DNA from: Gentiana macrophylla
Lineage: Eukaryota; Streptophyta; Magnoliopsida; Gentianales; Gentianaceae
Assembly: GCA_026214975.1 (NCBI GenBank)
Contig: CM047808.1
Span: forward strand, 2,842,073 to 2,906,072
Direction of reading: 5' to 3'
Length of the DNA: 64,000 bases
Shown here: positions 37,019 to 48,972 of the stretch, piece after piece
How the letters are laid out: every line of letters begins with the position of its first letter
Numbering within the stretch: position 1 is the stretch's first letter
Notes under the pieces: generated by a model
Told to the model about the DNA's origin: nothing
Database searches by the model: none
Seen by the model: the letters and a program-made list of their open reading frames with translations, nothing else
Translations under genes and position numbers: made by a program

Positions 37019-37858
37019 CTAAAAAAAAAAAAAAGAAGAAGAAGGAGATGGGAAAGAAGAGGGGAAATGGGAAAGAAGGGGGCAAAGATTTTTGATGGAT
37101 TTAGGGGGGTATTTATAGGAAATCTTGATTCGTATTGTCAAAATTCGCCTATACGGTATCGTAGTTCAGTAAAATGGCCATATCTTGAGTTGTAGACCTC
37201 CGATTGACATGATTCAAGAGGCATTGGAAAGCTTATTTGAAGATCTACAACTTTCATGAAGGACTCTTCTTCAGAAAATGTCTTTTTGATGGGCCATTCG
37301 CTCGTCGAAGATATTTCTCGATTTCCACTAAATCGAATCGATTAGCCACTTGACCACTTGACTTAATGATACTTGAGTTGTAGAAGTCCGATTGACGTGA
37401 TTCAAAATGCGTTGGAAAGCTCTTTCAAAGATCTACAACTTTCATTAAGGACACTTCTTCAGAAAATGCCGTTTTAATGAGCCATTTGTTCGTCGAAGAT
37501 ATAATTCGTTAGTGGTACCACTAACCACTGAGCCACTTGACCACTTAAGTTAGTGGCACACTCTTATATCCCTAAAAATACCTCTTTTAGGCCTCAAAAC
37601 TTGTCATTACTCGGGATTTTGGTCAACCTATAATTCTGCAATAAACCACCAAAATACCAAACGTAAATCCGACACGACACTCCGGTTACTAAACCGGTAC
37701 AAAACTTATAAAAACACGATAATTTATATAATAACCACTATTTATATATTTGGATAAAATTAAGTAATTATTGACTTAAATTGGTACAATAATGCTCAAA
37801 GTGGTATCAATATTGGGGTAAAATGTCGTAATAATGATCATTAATTTGTCTCTCATCA
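35813..37858 (-). repeat. Athila-like element 5' LTR
   Basis: Matches 29169-31242 with scattered small indels. It has a longer (TA)n tract at about 36955-37014. This LTR is adjacent to the primer-binding site and so is the 5' copy in element sense. Confidence 0.92.
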
Positions 37859-37941
37859 GGACACAACATCTTCTCACCTTCATACTTTGGACCAGAAATA
37901 TTTAAAATCTATAGCCAAAATACCCACAAAAACCATAAGTC

Positions 37942-39719
37942 ATGGCTGGCGGGAAAAACTTGAACCCAGTAACACCGACTAAACCAGTCAATCAGCGTCC
38001 GACACGTGGAGCGAACACGCTGCGTGGGGAGGTTAGCCGAAGGGTTATGTCAGATGGGGCAGATGTCAACCCTGCCCTCACAACCGACATGCGAGCATAC
38101 ATCCGGGAAAGAACTAGAGCCCGCGAAATTCATGAAGAAGCAATCAGAAAATATAAAGGAAAGGGGATCGCTGCGACGTCTAAACATAATGATGACCAGG
38201 AGGCTGTTTCAACAGGGGGAGCTCCCCCACAGCAAGATTCATACAAGATGGATCTACAAGCGCACATGGAGTACATAGAGGAGATGCGAGTGGGAAATGA
38301 GTTATTGATTGCTGAGGGATTGCCACCTCAACCTATCCGCAAATTCAACCCTCCCCAACCTGCACAAACAGAGCCACAGCCTACCTTTATTCCTCCAAAA
38401 ACAGCTCAACCTTAGCGGTCAGAAATGGAAGGAAGCAGCCATGCAACATCCCATCCAAGAGGAGATAGAAAATCGGCACTTGGTCGGCTGGGGCCCGTGG
38501 TCGACGATCGCGGTACAGCCCCAGGACGGCCAAGAAATCCACGACAGGTCCGTACTCGCACTGAGGGACATGGGGACTCGCAAGATATGGGAGGACACAT
38601 TACATTCCCGCCTATTCCCGAGAATCAAGAGGAAATGAGAATAATGAAAAGACAGATAGAGGAGCTGCAAAAAGGTACGAAGGGTGTTAAAGTGGTTCCA
38701 ACATGGGGAACAAGTGTGCTTCACCCCAGTATACTGAAGGCGGCTCCAAGAGGCGGAACTCATTACCCCAATTTTATTAACTACCATGGAGCAACGGATC
38801 CTCTGGATTGGCTATCCGCTTTTCAGAGCAGAATCAGCTTATGTACCTCTAGCGACGAGGCTTGGTGTATAGCATTTGTGGGATCGATGCAAGATAAAAA
38901 AGCATCATGGATCCATGATCTTCCTCCTAGTTCGATCTTATCATGGGATGATCTCGATCAATAAATTTATAATGAGTTCAAATCGGTAGGAGGACCTAAA
39001 AGACTCACATTGACTGCATGAGGTCCGACAAGGCGACAATGAAGGTACTCGCGGCTATTACGAACGGTTTCACAAAGTGTATGAGCTCACAAAGGGTTTA
39101 GCGGACAACGTCGTCATGGCGAGACTTTGAAAGCAGGGTTGAAGCCGGGTATTTGAAATCTTATTTTGCTTTATCCCCACCTGCGAACCTGCAAGAAATG
39201 TTAAGCTCAACTAGAAAGTACATCGCCACTGCGGGAAACGAAGGAGTGTCTTCATCTAATAAAGGCAAACAGAGGACTGAGCGTAGTCCGCCCAGAGATA
39301 CCCGCAGAAACCCAGATCGGGAAATCAATAAACCCGAAAGATTTAAGGAGGAGCATTTCACGCCGCTCAGAATTTCCTATACTCAGATGTTGAATGAAAT
39401 AAGAGATGAAATACCTGAGCCCTACCCGATGGTTCCTGACACACGTCGTGATGCATCCAAATATTGCGGTTATCACAGAGATAAGGGGCATACGACTGAC
39501 GAATGTATTCAGTTTAAGCGAGCAATAGAAAAGTTACTCGCTCGTGGTCATCATGATCACCTCAAACTAGATGCTGGTGGTCCGGAAAGGAGGAATCAGC
39601 AAGCTCGCCAGTTCGACAGGAACATCAGAATGATAACTGAGCCTCCTCCCAGCAACAATCTGATCAAGAATCGCATTGGTTCCATTAATAAACATGTGGA
39701 GAAGCCCGTTGTTTTGTGA
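37942..39719 (+). pseudogene. Tat element gag, interrupted
   Basis: Starts at 37942 (MAGGKNLNPVTPTKP). The frame is stopped at 38413 (TAG) and resumes at once with the same frame to 38962 (TAA). That segment contains the gag core (HYPNFINYHGATDPLDWLSA and DEAWCIAFVGSM). After frame changes, 39153-39719 continues with ANLQEMLSSTRKYI and a knuckle CGYHRDKGHTTDEC of the CX2HX4HX4C form. The frame ends at TGA 39717, where family proteins continue into protease. Not functional as it stands. Confidence 0.85.
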
Positions 39720-39758
39720 GGGAACGAACAACCCCTTGCCTATACTCGAAGTGAGTTA

Positions 39759-40064
39759 GTGACCTCGATCAATACAGAAGACATGTGTTTATGCATTTCG
39801 GTGGTCATCAATCGGGCCTGTGTCAATAGAGTGATGGTCGACACAGGGGCTTGCCGCGACATCTTATATTACAACTGCTTCAAAGAATTGGGGTTTAGCG
39901 ACTCCAATTTAAGGCCGCACAATGGCACCCTTGAGGGATTCACAAATAACAAAATACAGGTCAAGGGGGCCATCGACTTAGATGTACAGATGGGAGATTA
40001 CGCGCCATTTCGCACAGAAAAAGTAATGTTTTGGTTGTTGATCTTCAGTCCAATTATAACATGA
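39759..40064 (+). pseudogene. Tat element aspartic protease region
   Basis: Contains the active-site motif MVDTGACRDIL near 39834. It is in the same frame as the end of gag, separated only by the stop at 39717. The frame is lost near 40035, after TEKVMF, where the pol frame takes over (VVDLQSNYNMIIGTPAL). Confidence 0.85.
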
Positions 40065-43000
40065 TAATTGGGACACCTGCCTTGAAACAATTTCAGATGG
40101 TAACTTCTATTCCACATCAGCGGGCAAAGTTTTATGTTGGGGACAGGATCGGAACGTCGATCAGCGAGCCTGCGGCTGTCCTAACATATATACATGAAAT
40201 GAGAACAGGAAATAAAAGAGCACGAATTGAAGCACCTCCTACCATGGAACACATTGACATGATCAGGGTCGCTGTCAAGCCTGAGCTAGCCAAAGTGGAA
40301 TGCGAGACATTGCAGGTCAGAGATGAGCCGGATTTTACAGCAGAAGATGAGTTAGTCGAGGTAATCATCAACGATGAGTACCCCGACCAGAAAGTCAAAA
40401 TTGGAGCTCGGCTGAGTTCTTTTGAGAGGGAAAATTTGATAAAATTACTCAAAGACAATTTGAGTGCTTTTGCTTGGGAGGTCACGGACATGCGAGGGGT
40501 CGAGGAGGACGTCGCCCTCCATCATCTTAACGTCGACTCTACCTTCAAGCCGATACAGCAACGAGCACGCCAATTTTCAACTGAAAAAGAAGCGGCGGTG
40601 AAAGTAGAGGTCGGGAAACTCCTACAAGCGGGAATTATAAAAGAGCTTGCCTATCCTACTTGGTTGGCAAATGTAGTCATGGTAAAAAAGCACAATGGCA
40701 AGTGGAGAATGTGCGTCGATTTCACAGACATCAACAAAGCTTGCCCCAAAGATCCATATCAGCTTCCACGAATTGATCGGTTAGTAGACTCTATTTCTGG
40801 CTTTGAAGTTTTAAGTTTCTTGGACGCATATTCTGGGTATCACCAAGTACGAATGGATGAATCCGACAAAGAGAAAACGGCTTTCAGGGCCGCTGGAGGG
40901 TTATATTATTATGAAATGATGCCCTTCGGGCTGAAGAATGCGGGTTCGACTTATCAACGAATGGTCAACAAAGTCTTCAGTTCACAAATAAGAAGAAATA
41001 TGGAAGCTTACATAGACGACATGGTTGTCAAGTCCGCCGGAGACGGTCACGCCGCTGACCTTCAAGAAACTTTCAGTAATGTCCGAAAACACTCGATGAA
41101 ACTCAATCCGGCCAAATGTACTTTTGGTGTCCAGGCAGGCAAGTTTCTGGAGTTTATGGTTAGTCGTCGGGGCATCGAGGCTAATCCGGAAAAAATTCAA
41201 GCTCTGATCGACATGCGAGAACCTATAACTATCAAAGAGGTTCAGAGGCTTAATGGCCGCGTCATCGCACTCGATCGCTTCATATCAAAATCAGCGGAAA
41301 AGTGTCTTCCTTTCTTCAAAATTCTCAGAGGTGACAAAACTTTTTCATGGAGCACAGAGTGTTCACAGGCGTTCCAAGCTCTGAAGGAATATCTAGGGAA
41401 GCCGCCTCTTTTGGTTAGCCCTGTAAAAGGAGATATTTTGTTTTTGTACTTGGCGGCTTCAGACCGGGCTGTTGCCGCCGTTCTTGTCAAGGAGGCCGGA
41501 ACCCTCCAAAATCCCGTCTATTATGTAAGCAAGGCTCTCAGTCCGGTGGAGAGTCGCTATTTTAATATTGAAAAATTAGCCTACTCGCTTGTCATTGCCA
41601 CCCGCAAACTCAGGGCCTACTTTACTTCACACACAGTCATTGTCCTAACGGATAGTCCAATGCGCCAAATATTGCATAAGCCGGATCTCTCGGGTAGACT
41701 TCTCAGATGGGCTATCGAAATTACTGAATTCGACATACATTATCAACCTAGAAAAGCTATCAAGGGTCAAGCATTACCAGATTTTATTGTGGAGATAAGT
41801 TTCAGCTCACCACAACCTAGTTCGCCTTTATCACAAGAGCCCGCTTCGGCCAGGAATAAGCCCAATCAATGTTGGCATTTATATGTGGATGGAGCATCTA
41901 ATCAAAACGGATGTGGGGCTGGAGTAATTTTGATGGAGCCCGGAACAACGGAGGAAATCGAATAAGCTTTAAGGTTCGAATTCTCGGCCACAAATAATCA
42001 AGCAGAATACGAAGCAGTTATAGCCGGGCTCAAATTGGCCAAAGGGTTAAACGTAGACAATGTTGAAGTCTATTGTGATTCCCAACTCATCGTCAATCAA
42101 ATCTCGGGGGACTATGACACGCACTGCGGTATTCTCGAGAAGTATGGGGAGATTGTCCGACGATTAAAAGCTGGCTTCAATTATTGCGGGTTCATCAGGA
42201 TTCGAAGAGAGGACAACGAGCGAGCAGACTATCTCTCTAAGCTATCATTTAAAGAGGAGCTTGCAGATCCTTCAATAATGATAGAGTACTTAGCTATACC
42301 CGCTATAGAAGAAACACAAATCATGGAAATCAACACGCCACTGCCGACTACATGTTGGATCGATGAGGTTCAGGCTTACATAGAAACAGGCAACTTACCT
42401 GATGGGGCGGATAAATCTCACGCATTAAAGAAAAGAGCGGCCAGGTATATTATAAACAATGGAATTCTGTACAGAAGGTCCGCGACAAAGCCTCTATTGC
42501 GATGTGTTCGAGAAGAAGAAAGCAAGACAATATTTATCGAGCTTCACCAGGGGGTGTGCGGGGGCCATCCCGCTACCCGCTCCTTAGCCCAGAAGGTCAT
42601 AACCGCAGGGTATTATTGGCCGACAATCCTTAAGGACTCAGAAAAGTTGGTTAGAGAATGTCCAGAGTGTCAGAAACATGCGGACATCCCTCGGATACCA
42701 TCCGTTGAACAAAGCATCGTAGTCGCGCCATGGCCTTTTGACATGTGGGGACTCGATCTAATCGGACCTTTCCCACCAGGAAGAGGCGGATGCAAGGTTA
42801 TCATAGTGGCTGTGGATTACTTTACAAAATGGATTGAAGCAAAACCTATGGTCAAGATAACCGCAAAAGCGGCGGGTTATTTCTTACACGATCAGATTTT
42901 TTCACGTTTTGGCATCCCGCGGGCAGTAGTATCGGATCATGGCCCACAATTCAGGAAGGACTTCTCAGATCTTTGCGAGGAATTCAAAGTCAAACATTGG

Positions 43001-43594
43001 CAGTCATCAGTAGCTTATCCTCAAGGAAACGGCCAAGCTGAGGCCGGCAACAAACAAATAATCAAAATGCTAAAAAAGAGCGTAGATGACAAGGTAAAGG
43101 CAGGAGGATGGGTTGATGAGTTACCCGATATACTTTGGGCATTCCGCACCACGATCAAAACACCAACAGGAGAAACTCATTTTGCTCTCACCTATGGATC
43201 AGAGGCCATGACTCCCGTCGAAATGGCCCTACCCAGCATCAGGGTCGCATTATATGACCCGGCGGATAATCTTTTGAACAGACAGATCGACTTGGATCTA
43301 GCGGAAGAAAAAAGACTATCAACATACCATCGACTCGCGAACTACAAGCAACTCGCCAAACAACAACACGACAAGCGAATCCGCGACCACTCATTTAAAG
43401 TCGGGGATTTTGTTCTTCGAAACAGAAAGGCCACGGGTATGGAGCCGAATAAGGGGAAGCTAACAGCAAATTGGGAAGGCCCTTATCAAGTCGCAAGAGA
43501 GATCAAAAAGAGAACTTATGTGCTCAGAAATCATCAAGGCTATGAGCTCAACAGACCGTGGCACGCGGACAACCTCAAAAGGTACTACATGTAA
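40031..43594 (+). pseudogene. Tat element pol: RT, RNase H, second RNase H, integrase
   Basis: One long frame interrupted by a single TAA at 41963, where relatives have glutamine (CAA to TAA). Reverse transcriptase: WRMCVDFTDINKACPKD, LSFLDAYSGYHQ, and the catalytic YIDD at 41009-41020. RT-linked RNase H: about 41440-41800. A second RNase H (YVDGASNQNGCGAG at 41881, then AEYEAVIAGLKLA and YCDSQLIVNQI) spans the stop. Integrase: zinc-binding H-H-C-C (GGHPATRSLAQ, ECPECQKH), catalytic core D/D/E (DLIGPFPPG, VSDHGPQF, GQAEAGNKQ), and a C-terminal WEGPYQVAREI region ending YYM at 43594. Only this one stop is seen in pol. Confidence 0.93.
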
Positions 43595-44131
43595 TAAATC
43601 GGTTAGGGTTATGGCCATCCTCTCGTTTACGATGTGAGTAATTAGGCTTTCTTATTTTGCTTGTAATCTTCACTCATCTAGCGGGATGAGTTGAAATTAA
43701 TAAAGCCCGATTTTACATTCTCTTTTTATGCAAATTATTATGAAAATGCGCGGGTTGAAAAGAATTGTGTTCGGAAAATTTTCAACGAACCTTCGGCCGG
43801 ACTTCAGACTTGGGGGCAATATTTGGGAAATTTTAAAGCGGCCACGACTTCTTAGCGAGCAAGTTATTTCAGATAAGATTCAAGGGGGGCATATCTCAAA
43901 GAGGAATCCGCACAAAATCGACCTAGAATCTTATCTAAAACAAGGGGACCGGATGCTGTTAGCATCGGACTCAATTTAGGCAATAAATTCGAGCAAAAAA
44001 CAGGCATACATCAAGCGAACAGAAAACAAACTTGGGAATTATTATTACAAAAATCAAAGTGCGGAAAGAAAAGAGTTTATACATATGCAGAAATCAAATT
44101 AATGTTTGAACAAGGTAAAGAAACACAAATT
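43595..44131. other. Tat element 3' intergenic region between pol and antisense gene
   Basis: Non-coding spacer separating the convergent pol and antisense gene. A short ORF at 43728-43979 has no recognisable features. Confidence 0.5.
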
Positions 44132-47048
44132 CTAAGAGCCCTCAAGCCGCATCTCCTCATTATGGAAATTCTCCTCGCGGAGAGAATGATGTAGCATCTG
44201 ATCAGCATTTTTCTCTGACTCAGTAGTCTCTGTTGACTTCTCGACAGGCTGCTCAACCTCTTTCCCAGCCTGCTCGCCATCTTCAGTAGCCGCCGCATCC
44301 TTTGCCTCGGTAGCACGGCGTACCCGCTCCCTTAGGTTCTCCTCATCCACAGCGGGAATCACCCAGTCTGGATCGTACATAGGGACATAGCGTTGAAGCT
44401 CAATATCAGAAAAGGGTATGCGTGGGTGGAACTCTTTGAGATGATCGGAGAAGGGATGAGTGAGGATCCATTCTTCTAAGACATCGAGGTCGGGAGTACC
44501 ACCATCATGAGCCAGGACGCACCTTGCAATGTGATAAAACCCTTGGTCATATCCCATCATAAAGCTATCATCAGCAGCGGCCTTGCTCGCGGCCTCAATC
44601 TGACCTTGGACACTCGAGCCTAGATCCTCCAGTTGCTTTCGCAGGTCCGCGCAAACTGCCTTCTCGGTTTCCCAATGAGCTAGAGCCTCGCATTGCTCGC
44701 TTCATCTCCCCATGGTTCGATCAACGGATTTACCTGCTCCACGAGGTCGAATTAATCTTATTAGCCTCAAGCAGGTGTGCTCGAGTTTCGTTCTCCGCCT
44801 CGGCCGCTTAACCGCCCACGAGGCGGCCGACGACACTTCATTTGCGGCGCCAAGAGCTTTCTTGGTATCAACCAGCTCTTTTCTAACATCAGCACTCTCA
44901 GAAATGGTGTTTCTATAATCAATGATGAACTGCGCCAAGCCAGTGCCAACCTGGAGAAGGAAAAAACAGCGGGGTCAATATTGACTTGCGAAAAAATGAC
45001 AATAAAAAGAATGAAAAACAAAGGCAAAAAAGGAGGTTTACCATGCTCACCGTGGCGCCGTATAAGCCCCACAAATCGTCAACACTCCCGAGAAAAGCAC
45101 GGCGGGGATCAGTTTGGTCCGCCAGCACAACCCTGTCCGCTATCCCGCGGCCTATCTCCAGCTGAATGTCATTGGGGATACCCCATCTAAAATGCCTCAG
45201 GGGAGGCACATCAGCAATACCCCTAGAAATTGTCCGCGCCATGGGCAGGTCAAGAGGTTGTTGCCGCATAAACTCTTTGTCCAACCAGGCGGCAGGATAC
45301 CCTCTAGGCCCAGCAGGGACTCTAGCAAAAGGCACCACTGTTCTCGCGCCCGCTGGAACAGTCTCAGCGGCTACGGATTTGCCTTTACTTTTTCCAGTGG
45401 CCTCTTTCCCCTGGGGATCATCAGTTCTGGATTTCTTATGAAGAGGACATCCCGCTCGCTGCTGGCTCAATCACCTCAATGGCGACTCTCTTCTTCTTAT
45501 CACCGCGCGGCTTTCGCCGAAGGGTTTGCTTCATGGTTTTTACCGCCGCGACTTTCTCTACTACAGGCGGTTGAGCCGATTTCACTACTTGAGATCCGGA
45601 GGCTCCAGCCGCCCCTTGCTTTAGGTCGACCACGGGAAGGATGTTTTGACCCTTTCGGCTCCCGGCTCTTTTACCTCGCCGGTGGTCTTCCTCCTTGTCA
45701 ACTGACTGCGATGAGCTAGCTTGTCCATGGTACCTGCGGAGAACAAGGTTTATTAGCGATCACAAAAATGACGGAAACAAGTTATGAAAAGAAGCAAAAA
45801 GAGTTCAAGTAAAACTCCTACTCGGTGCTCGCATAGAAGGGTCGCCGCCACAGATAGCACATTGGGAGGGCATGCGCCTACCATGGTGGCACTCACCATA
45901 CCAGTCTGGGTGAGTCGGCAATGGGTCGACTACAACTAGAGGCTCACCAACACCGGCTCCAGAAATCCCGGCCTGTCTCAGATAGGGCTGGCCGACGTCT
46001 AGCAACAACCTCCAGTTAAATGCGCGGGCCTGCTCCTCACCCTTACGGGTATAGCCCAGATCATCTTTCAGCTCAGATATGAACTCATCATCGTCGGTTT
46101 GGGTTTTTATTTTGTTCAGATGGTCGGTTTTAACAGAATTCACGGGCAGCTTCTCAAACGGCCACCCTATCCGAGACTCTACTTTCATGCATCTCTTATC
46201 CCAGTCCGCCACTTTATCTGGGAGGTCGAAAAGTAACCGGGGCCTACCAGTGCTTGATCGACTACGCGGTTGAATCTGACCAGCCCCGCCTTTCCGCGCA
46301 AAAGTATAAAAATACAACAAAACCGCCATCGACGGCTCGCGTCCGCTCAACTCTACCGATTATAATAAAGGACATCACCACGCGAACCACTCCAGGCTAA
46401 GGTCGCAGGCATCACCAGCTCCTCCATGAATTTTACGAAAAATGGATCAAAGGGAGGTCTGAGCCCGGCCACAAAGTGGTCATAGTGCAACCACAGGTAG
46501 TCTTGATGTTCCCGGCCACAAACCCATGACACGTTGGTAGCGCCCATACTGGCAAAGCGATAGTCCGCCGTGATATCATACGCACCCAGCGCCATGGTAT
46601 AATCCTCCCGATCCCTAAACTCCCTCCATCGAGTTATGAGATCGCTATCCGCCCGCTTTTGTTCTGCGAGCTCACTCTCGACAGCAGCAGACCTCCTCTT
46701 GGGCGCCCTCTTCTTCTTCGCGGGCACATCAACAGTGGCGGTTTTCTTCTTAGAGACAACAACCTTTGGAGACTTTTTGGGTTTCTCCGGCACCACAGCG
46801 GTTTCCACGGCTTCCTTGACCTTACCGCTACATTTTGCGGCTCCAGTATTGATAGCTTTTTCCATCCTGGTGAGCAGACCGCTCAACGCCATTTGGTCGT
46901 CGTCTTCGACCTCGCCCTCAGGAGCACCCATACCGATAATTGAGACCTCTGGGTCAGACTCTACACTAATGGGCTCTGGATTTCCTTCCATCTCTCTCTC
47001 CGAGCCGCTGGAGCTAGCGTCCTCCATGCTCACCTCTCCTCGACCCAT
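44132..47048 (-). pseudogene. Antisense additional gene of the Tat element (Transposase_28-like), spliced, damaged
   Basis: The start ATG is at 47048. The first segment (to 46353) has an acidic/serine N-terminus, a lysine-rich stretch (PAKKKRAPKRR) and a conserved-looking block HYDHFVAGLRPPFDPFFVKF. A frameshift near 46350 leads into 46350-45823 (FDLPDKVADWDKRC, WPFEKLP). This resembles the plant 'putative gypsy type transposon' domain (PF04195), which family knowledge places antisense downstream of pol in Tat elements. Later exons: from about 45733 (acceptor ccgcag|GTACC) through 45042 (donor ATG|gtaaac), and from 44950 (acceptor ctccag|GTTGG) a coiled-coil-like part. The last acidic segment ends at 44132. 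Function unknown; several frame breaks. Confidence 0.75.
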
Positions 47049-47676
47049 AGCCCAGCTGCCCCGACCTCTTCATCCGACCGAGTGTACTCGGCGACATTCG
47101 GAAAAAAGAAAGAAAAGGGCAAGGTGGATCGGTTTATCACCCGGACGTGGAAATCGGACCAAGGCGAAAGCGATCACACCTCGACACCTTGCCCTTCCAT
47201 CTTCCTAAAACAAAAACCCCCAATTTCCCAGCAAAACCCCAAACATTCTACCCAGAAAACCCTATATTCGAACCAGGAAAAAACCTAGAACAAACATGCA
47301 TTCAAACCTCTACCAATGAATCGGGCATAAGCAAACAATAGCAGTCAAAGCATACATACAATCACAAATTTCTAGGTAAAATCACAGAAACTCAGAGGGG
47401 GCTCATGGTGTTCCTCGGATCAAAATTAAATCACAGAGTAGGGGTCTCGCAAGAACAGTGGAAGAAATAAAGGCATAATCAAATTGACAAATAACAGAGG
47501 AGAAAATTTTTGTACCTGAATTGATGAAGAAAAAGAAGTAAAATGTTGATCTTTGCTTGATAATGCGTCTGCCGGAACCTGCTTGCAAAATCGCCGGAAT
47601 TTCTTTGCTTCTATCACTAGAGAAAGTTATCAGAGAGAAGAAAAGAAGAAAGTGGAAGAGTTGGGGGTGAATCCCC

Positions 47677-47684
47677 TATTTATA
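47677..47684 (-). promoter_or_regulatory. TATA box of the antisense gene
   Basis: The minus strand reads TATAAATA, followed by 'ggggattcaccccc' and a CT-rich leader. A likely leader intron starts at CAG|gtacaa (47515). The start codon at 47048 lies about 630 bases downstream. This marks an internal promoter driving antisense transcription of the element. Confidence 0.6.
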
Positions 47685-47989
47685 GAGAGAAAATTGAGGG
47701 GGAACGATGTTTGGGATTCGAAATTTGAAAGTAATGATGACTGGAACGGTTACCGATTTTTCTCCGCCAATCGAGCAAGGGACGGTTCAGCTCCAACCGC
47801 CGTGTCGATGCGCGTGGATCGTGGACGCGGACGCTTCGTGTACCGATACATCCGTTTATCCTTTCCAACCGTTCAAATCCCTCTTTGCCACCCATCAACT
47901 TATCCCGGAAGAAGCGACCTCGGCGTATTGTTATCTTCAAACATTACTTCAAGTAGCTAGCATCAATCAGTGCCCGCTATGGCTTATTC

Positions 47990-48245
47990 TAAACCAAACA
48001 TCTCTGGTAGAGCGTTGTCGGCGATCAATCACTTAAATAAGTCCGACAGAGCGTTGTCGGCGATCAATCCTGCCCACTGCAATGCACAGCATATAATCGG
48101 TAATTCGCTACGCGATACTAACACCGATTCAAGCCCGATAGAACATTATCGGCGATCAAGCCCGTTCGCTTCAAATGCACAGCATATAGCTGGTGGTTTT
48201 CACCAACACCGGTTCAAGCCTGATAGAACGGTATCGGCATGACAT
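47990..48245 (+). repeat. Degenerate tandem repeats in the Tat 3' untranslated region
   Basis: A unit of the type 'agcgttgtcggcgatcaat' recurs near 48010, 48052, 48140 and 48222 (diverged to 'gaacggtatcggcatga'). A longer 'aatgcacagcatata' string occurs twice (48081 and 48173), giving a higher-order unit of about 90 bp. Such arrays before the PPT are known in Tat elements. Confidence 0.75.
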
Positions 48246-48329
48246 TGTCACGAGCGACCACACAAAGGAGCTTTACTTGAAGTTCTTCGTCAAGTTCTAC
48301 TCTCCGCCTTGGCGGACACGCCATGCACA

Positions 48330-48339
48330 GAGTAGGGGG
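48330..48339 (+). promoter_or_regulatory. Polypurine tract of the Tat element
   Basis: 'gagtaggggg' lies four bases upstream of the 3' LTR and is the expected plus-strand primer. Confidence 0.65.
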
Positions 48340-48343
48340 CCAT

Positions 48344-48967
48344 TGATATACCCGTATCGGAATGGGGCCCTGTTAACCCAAAATGGGCCTATTATCTTGG
48401 CCCAACAGCACGGATATTGGGCCTATGTCTCCTCTGGCCGCTGGCTCAACCATCTTCTATCCGCCAACAGTGAGCCGGATCTTGTCCGCCAATCATAGGT
48501 CGGACCCATCCTCGCCGTGTGATTTCCAACCATATAGTCAAGCTGATTTCAGGACAAGGCACAAACGAGTCCGCTGTTCGCCGTAATCACCATTGGTCGC
48601 TACCCGCTAGTCGCCATATTTATCGATCTAGCTGGACAAAACAGCTGGCCACTTTTAACAGCTGGCCAGGACACTTGTAATGCATGCATACTTTCCTTAG
48701 CTATGTACTATAGTTGTCTTGTCGATGAACAGTAAACCGACTTACTTTTTAGCCTATAAATATGGGATCACAATGTAATAGAAAGCTAATCTCTAATCTC
48801 AAGCTCTAAGCTATAAATTTAATACAAGCAGACACACCCTACCAATTTGTCGAATCAATTACTGTTCTTCATCGCCACCGTATCTGCACCGTTGAAATCA
48901 CTTATATCAGCCTTATATCCGCAAGATAAACACTGTTACCGCAAATCTGGTGTTCAGCGCTACATCA
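48344..48967 (+). repeat. Tat element 3' LTR
   Basis: 624 bp, matching 28214-28838. TATA box at 48755-48762. Differences from the 5' copy are concentrated in the first 150 bp. Confidence 0.93.
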
Positions 48968-48972
48968 GTAGT

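Larger units (their letters stand above)
29169..37858 (-). mobile_element. Athila-like Gypsy element, gag-only, non-autonomous (8,690 bp)
   Basis: LTRs of 2,074 bp (29169-31242) and 2,046 bp (35813-37858) share near-identical sequence. A perfect 5-bp target duplication ggaca lies at 29164-29168 and 37859-37863. PBS and gag show it runs on the minus strand. The 4.57-kb interior carries gag and a short C-terminal protease-region remnant, then about 1.9 kb without coding. RT, RNase H and integrase are absent. It interrupts the 5' leader of the Tat element, so it is the youngest of the three nested insertions. Confidence 0.93.
28214..48967 (+). mobile_element. Tat-lineage Ty3/Gypsy LTR retrotransposon (own length ~12.06 kb)
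   Basis: LTRs at 28214-28838 and 48344-48967 (625 and 624 bp, very similar) start with TGATATACCC and end with CTACATCA. Flanking target duplications are gtagc (28209-28213) and gtagt (48968-48972), one mismatch. Order inside: PBS, leader, gag, protease, RT, RNase H, second RNase H, integrase, an antisense gene, a tandem-repeat 3' region, PPT. The second RNase H after the RT-linked one, and the antisense gene, place it in the Tat lineage. It is inserted in Copia gag and is itself split in the leader by the Athila-like element at 29169-37858. Several stop codons inactivate gag and pol. Confidence 0.95.

Noticed and set aside
38000..48300. Long overlapping ORFs on the strand opposite to pol and to the antisense gene
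   Set aside because: They are mirror frames of retrotransposon coding regions and show no independent motifs.
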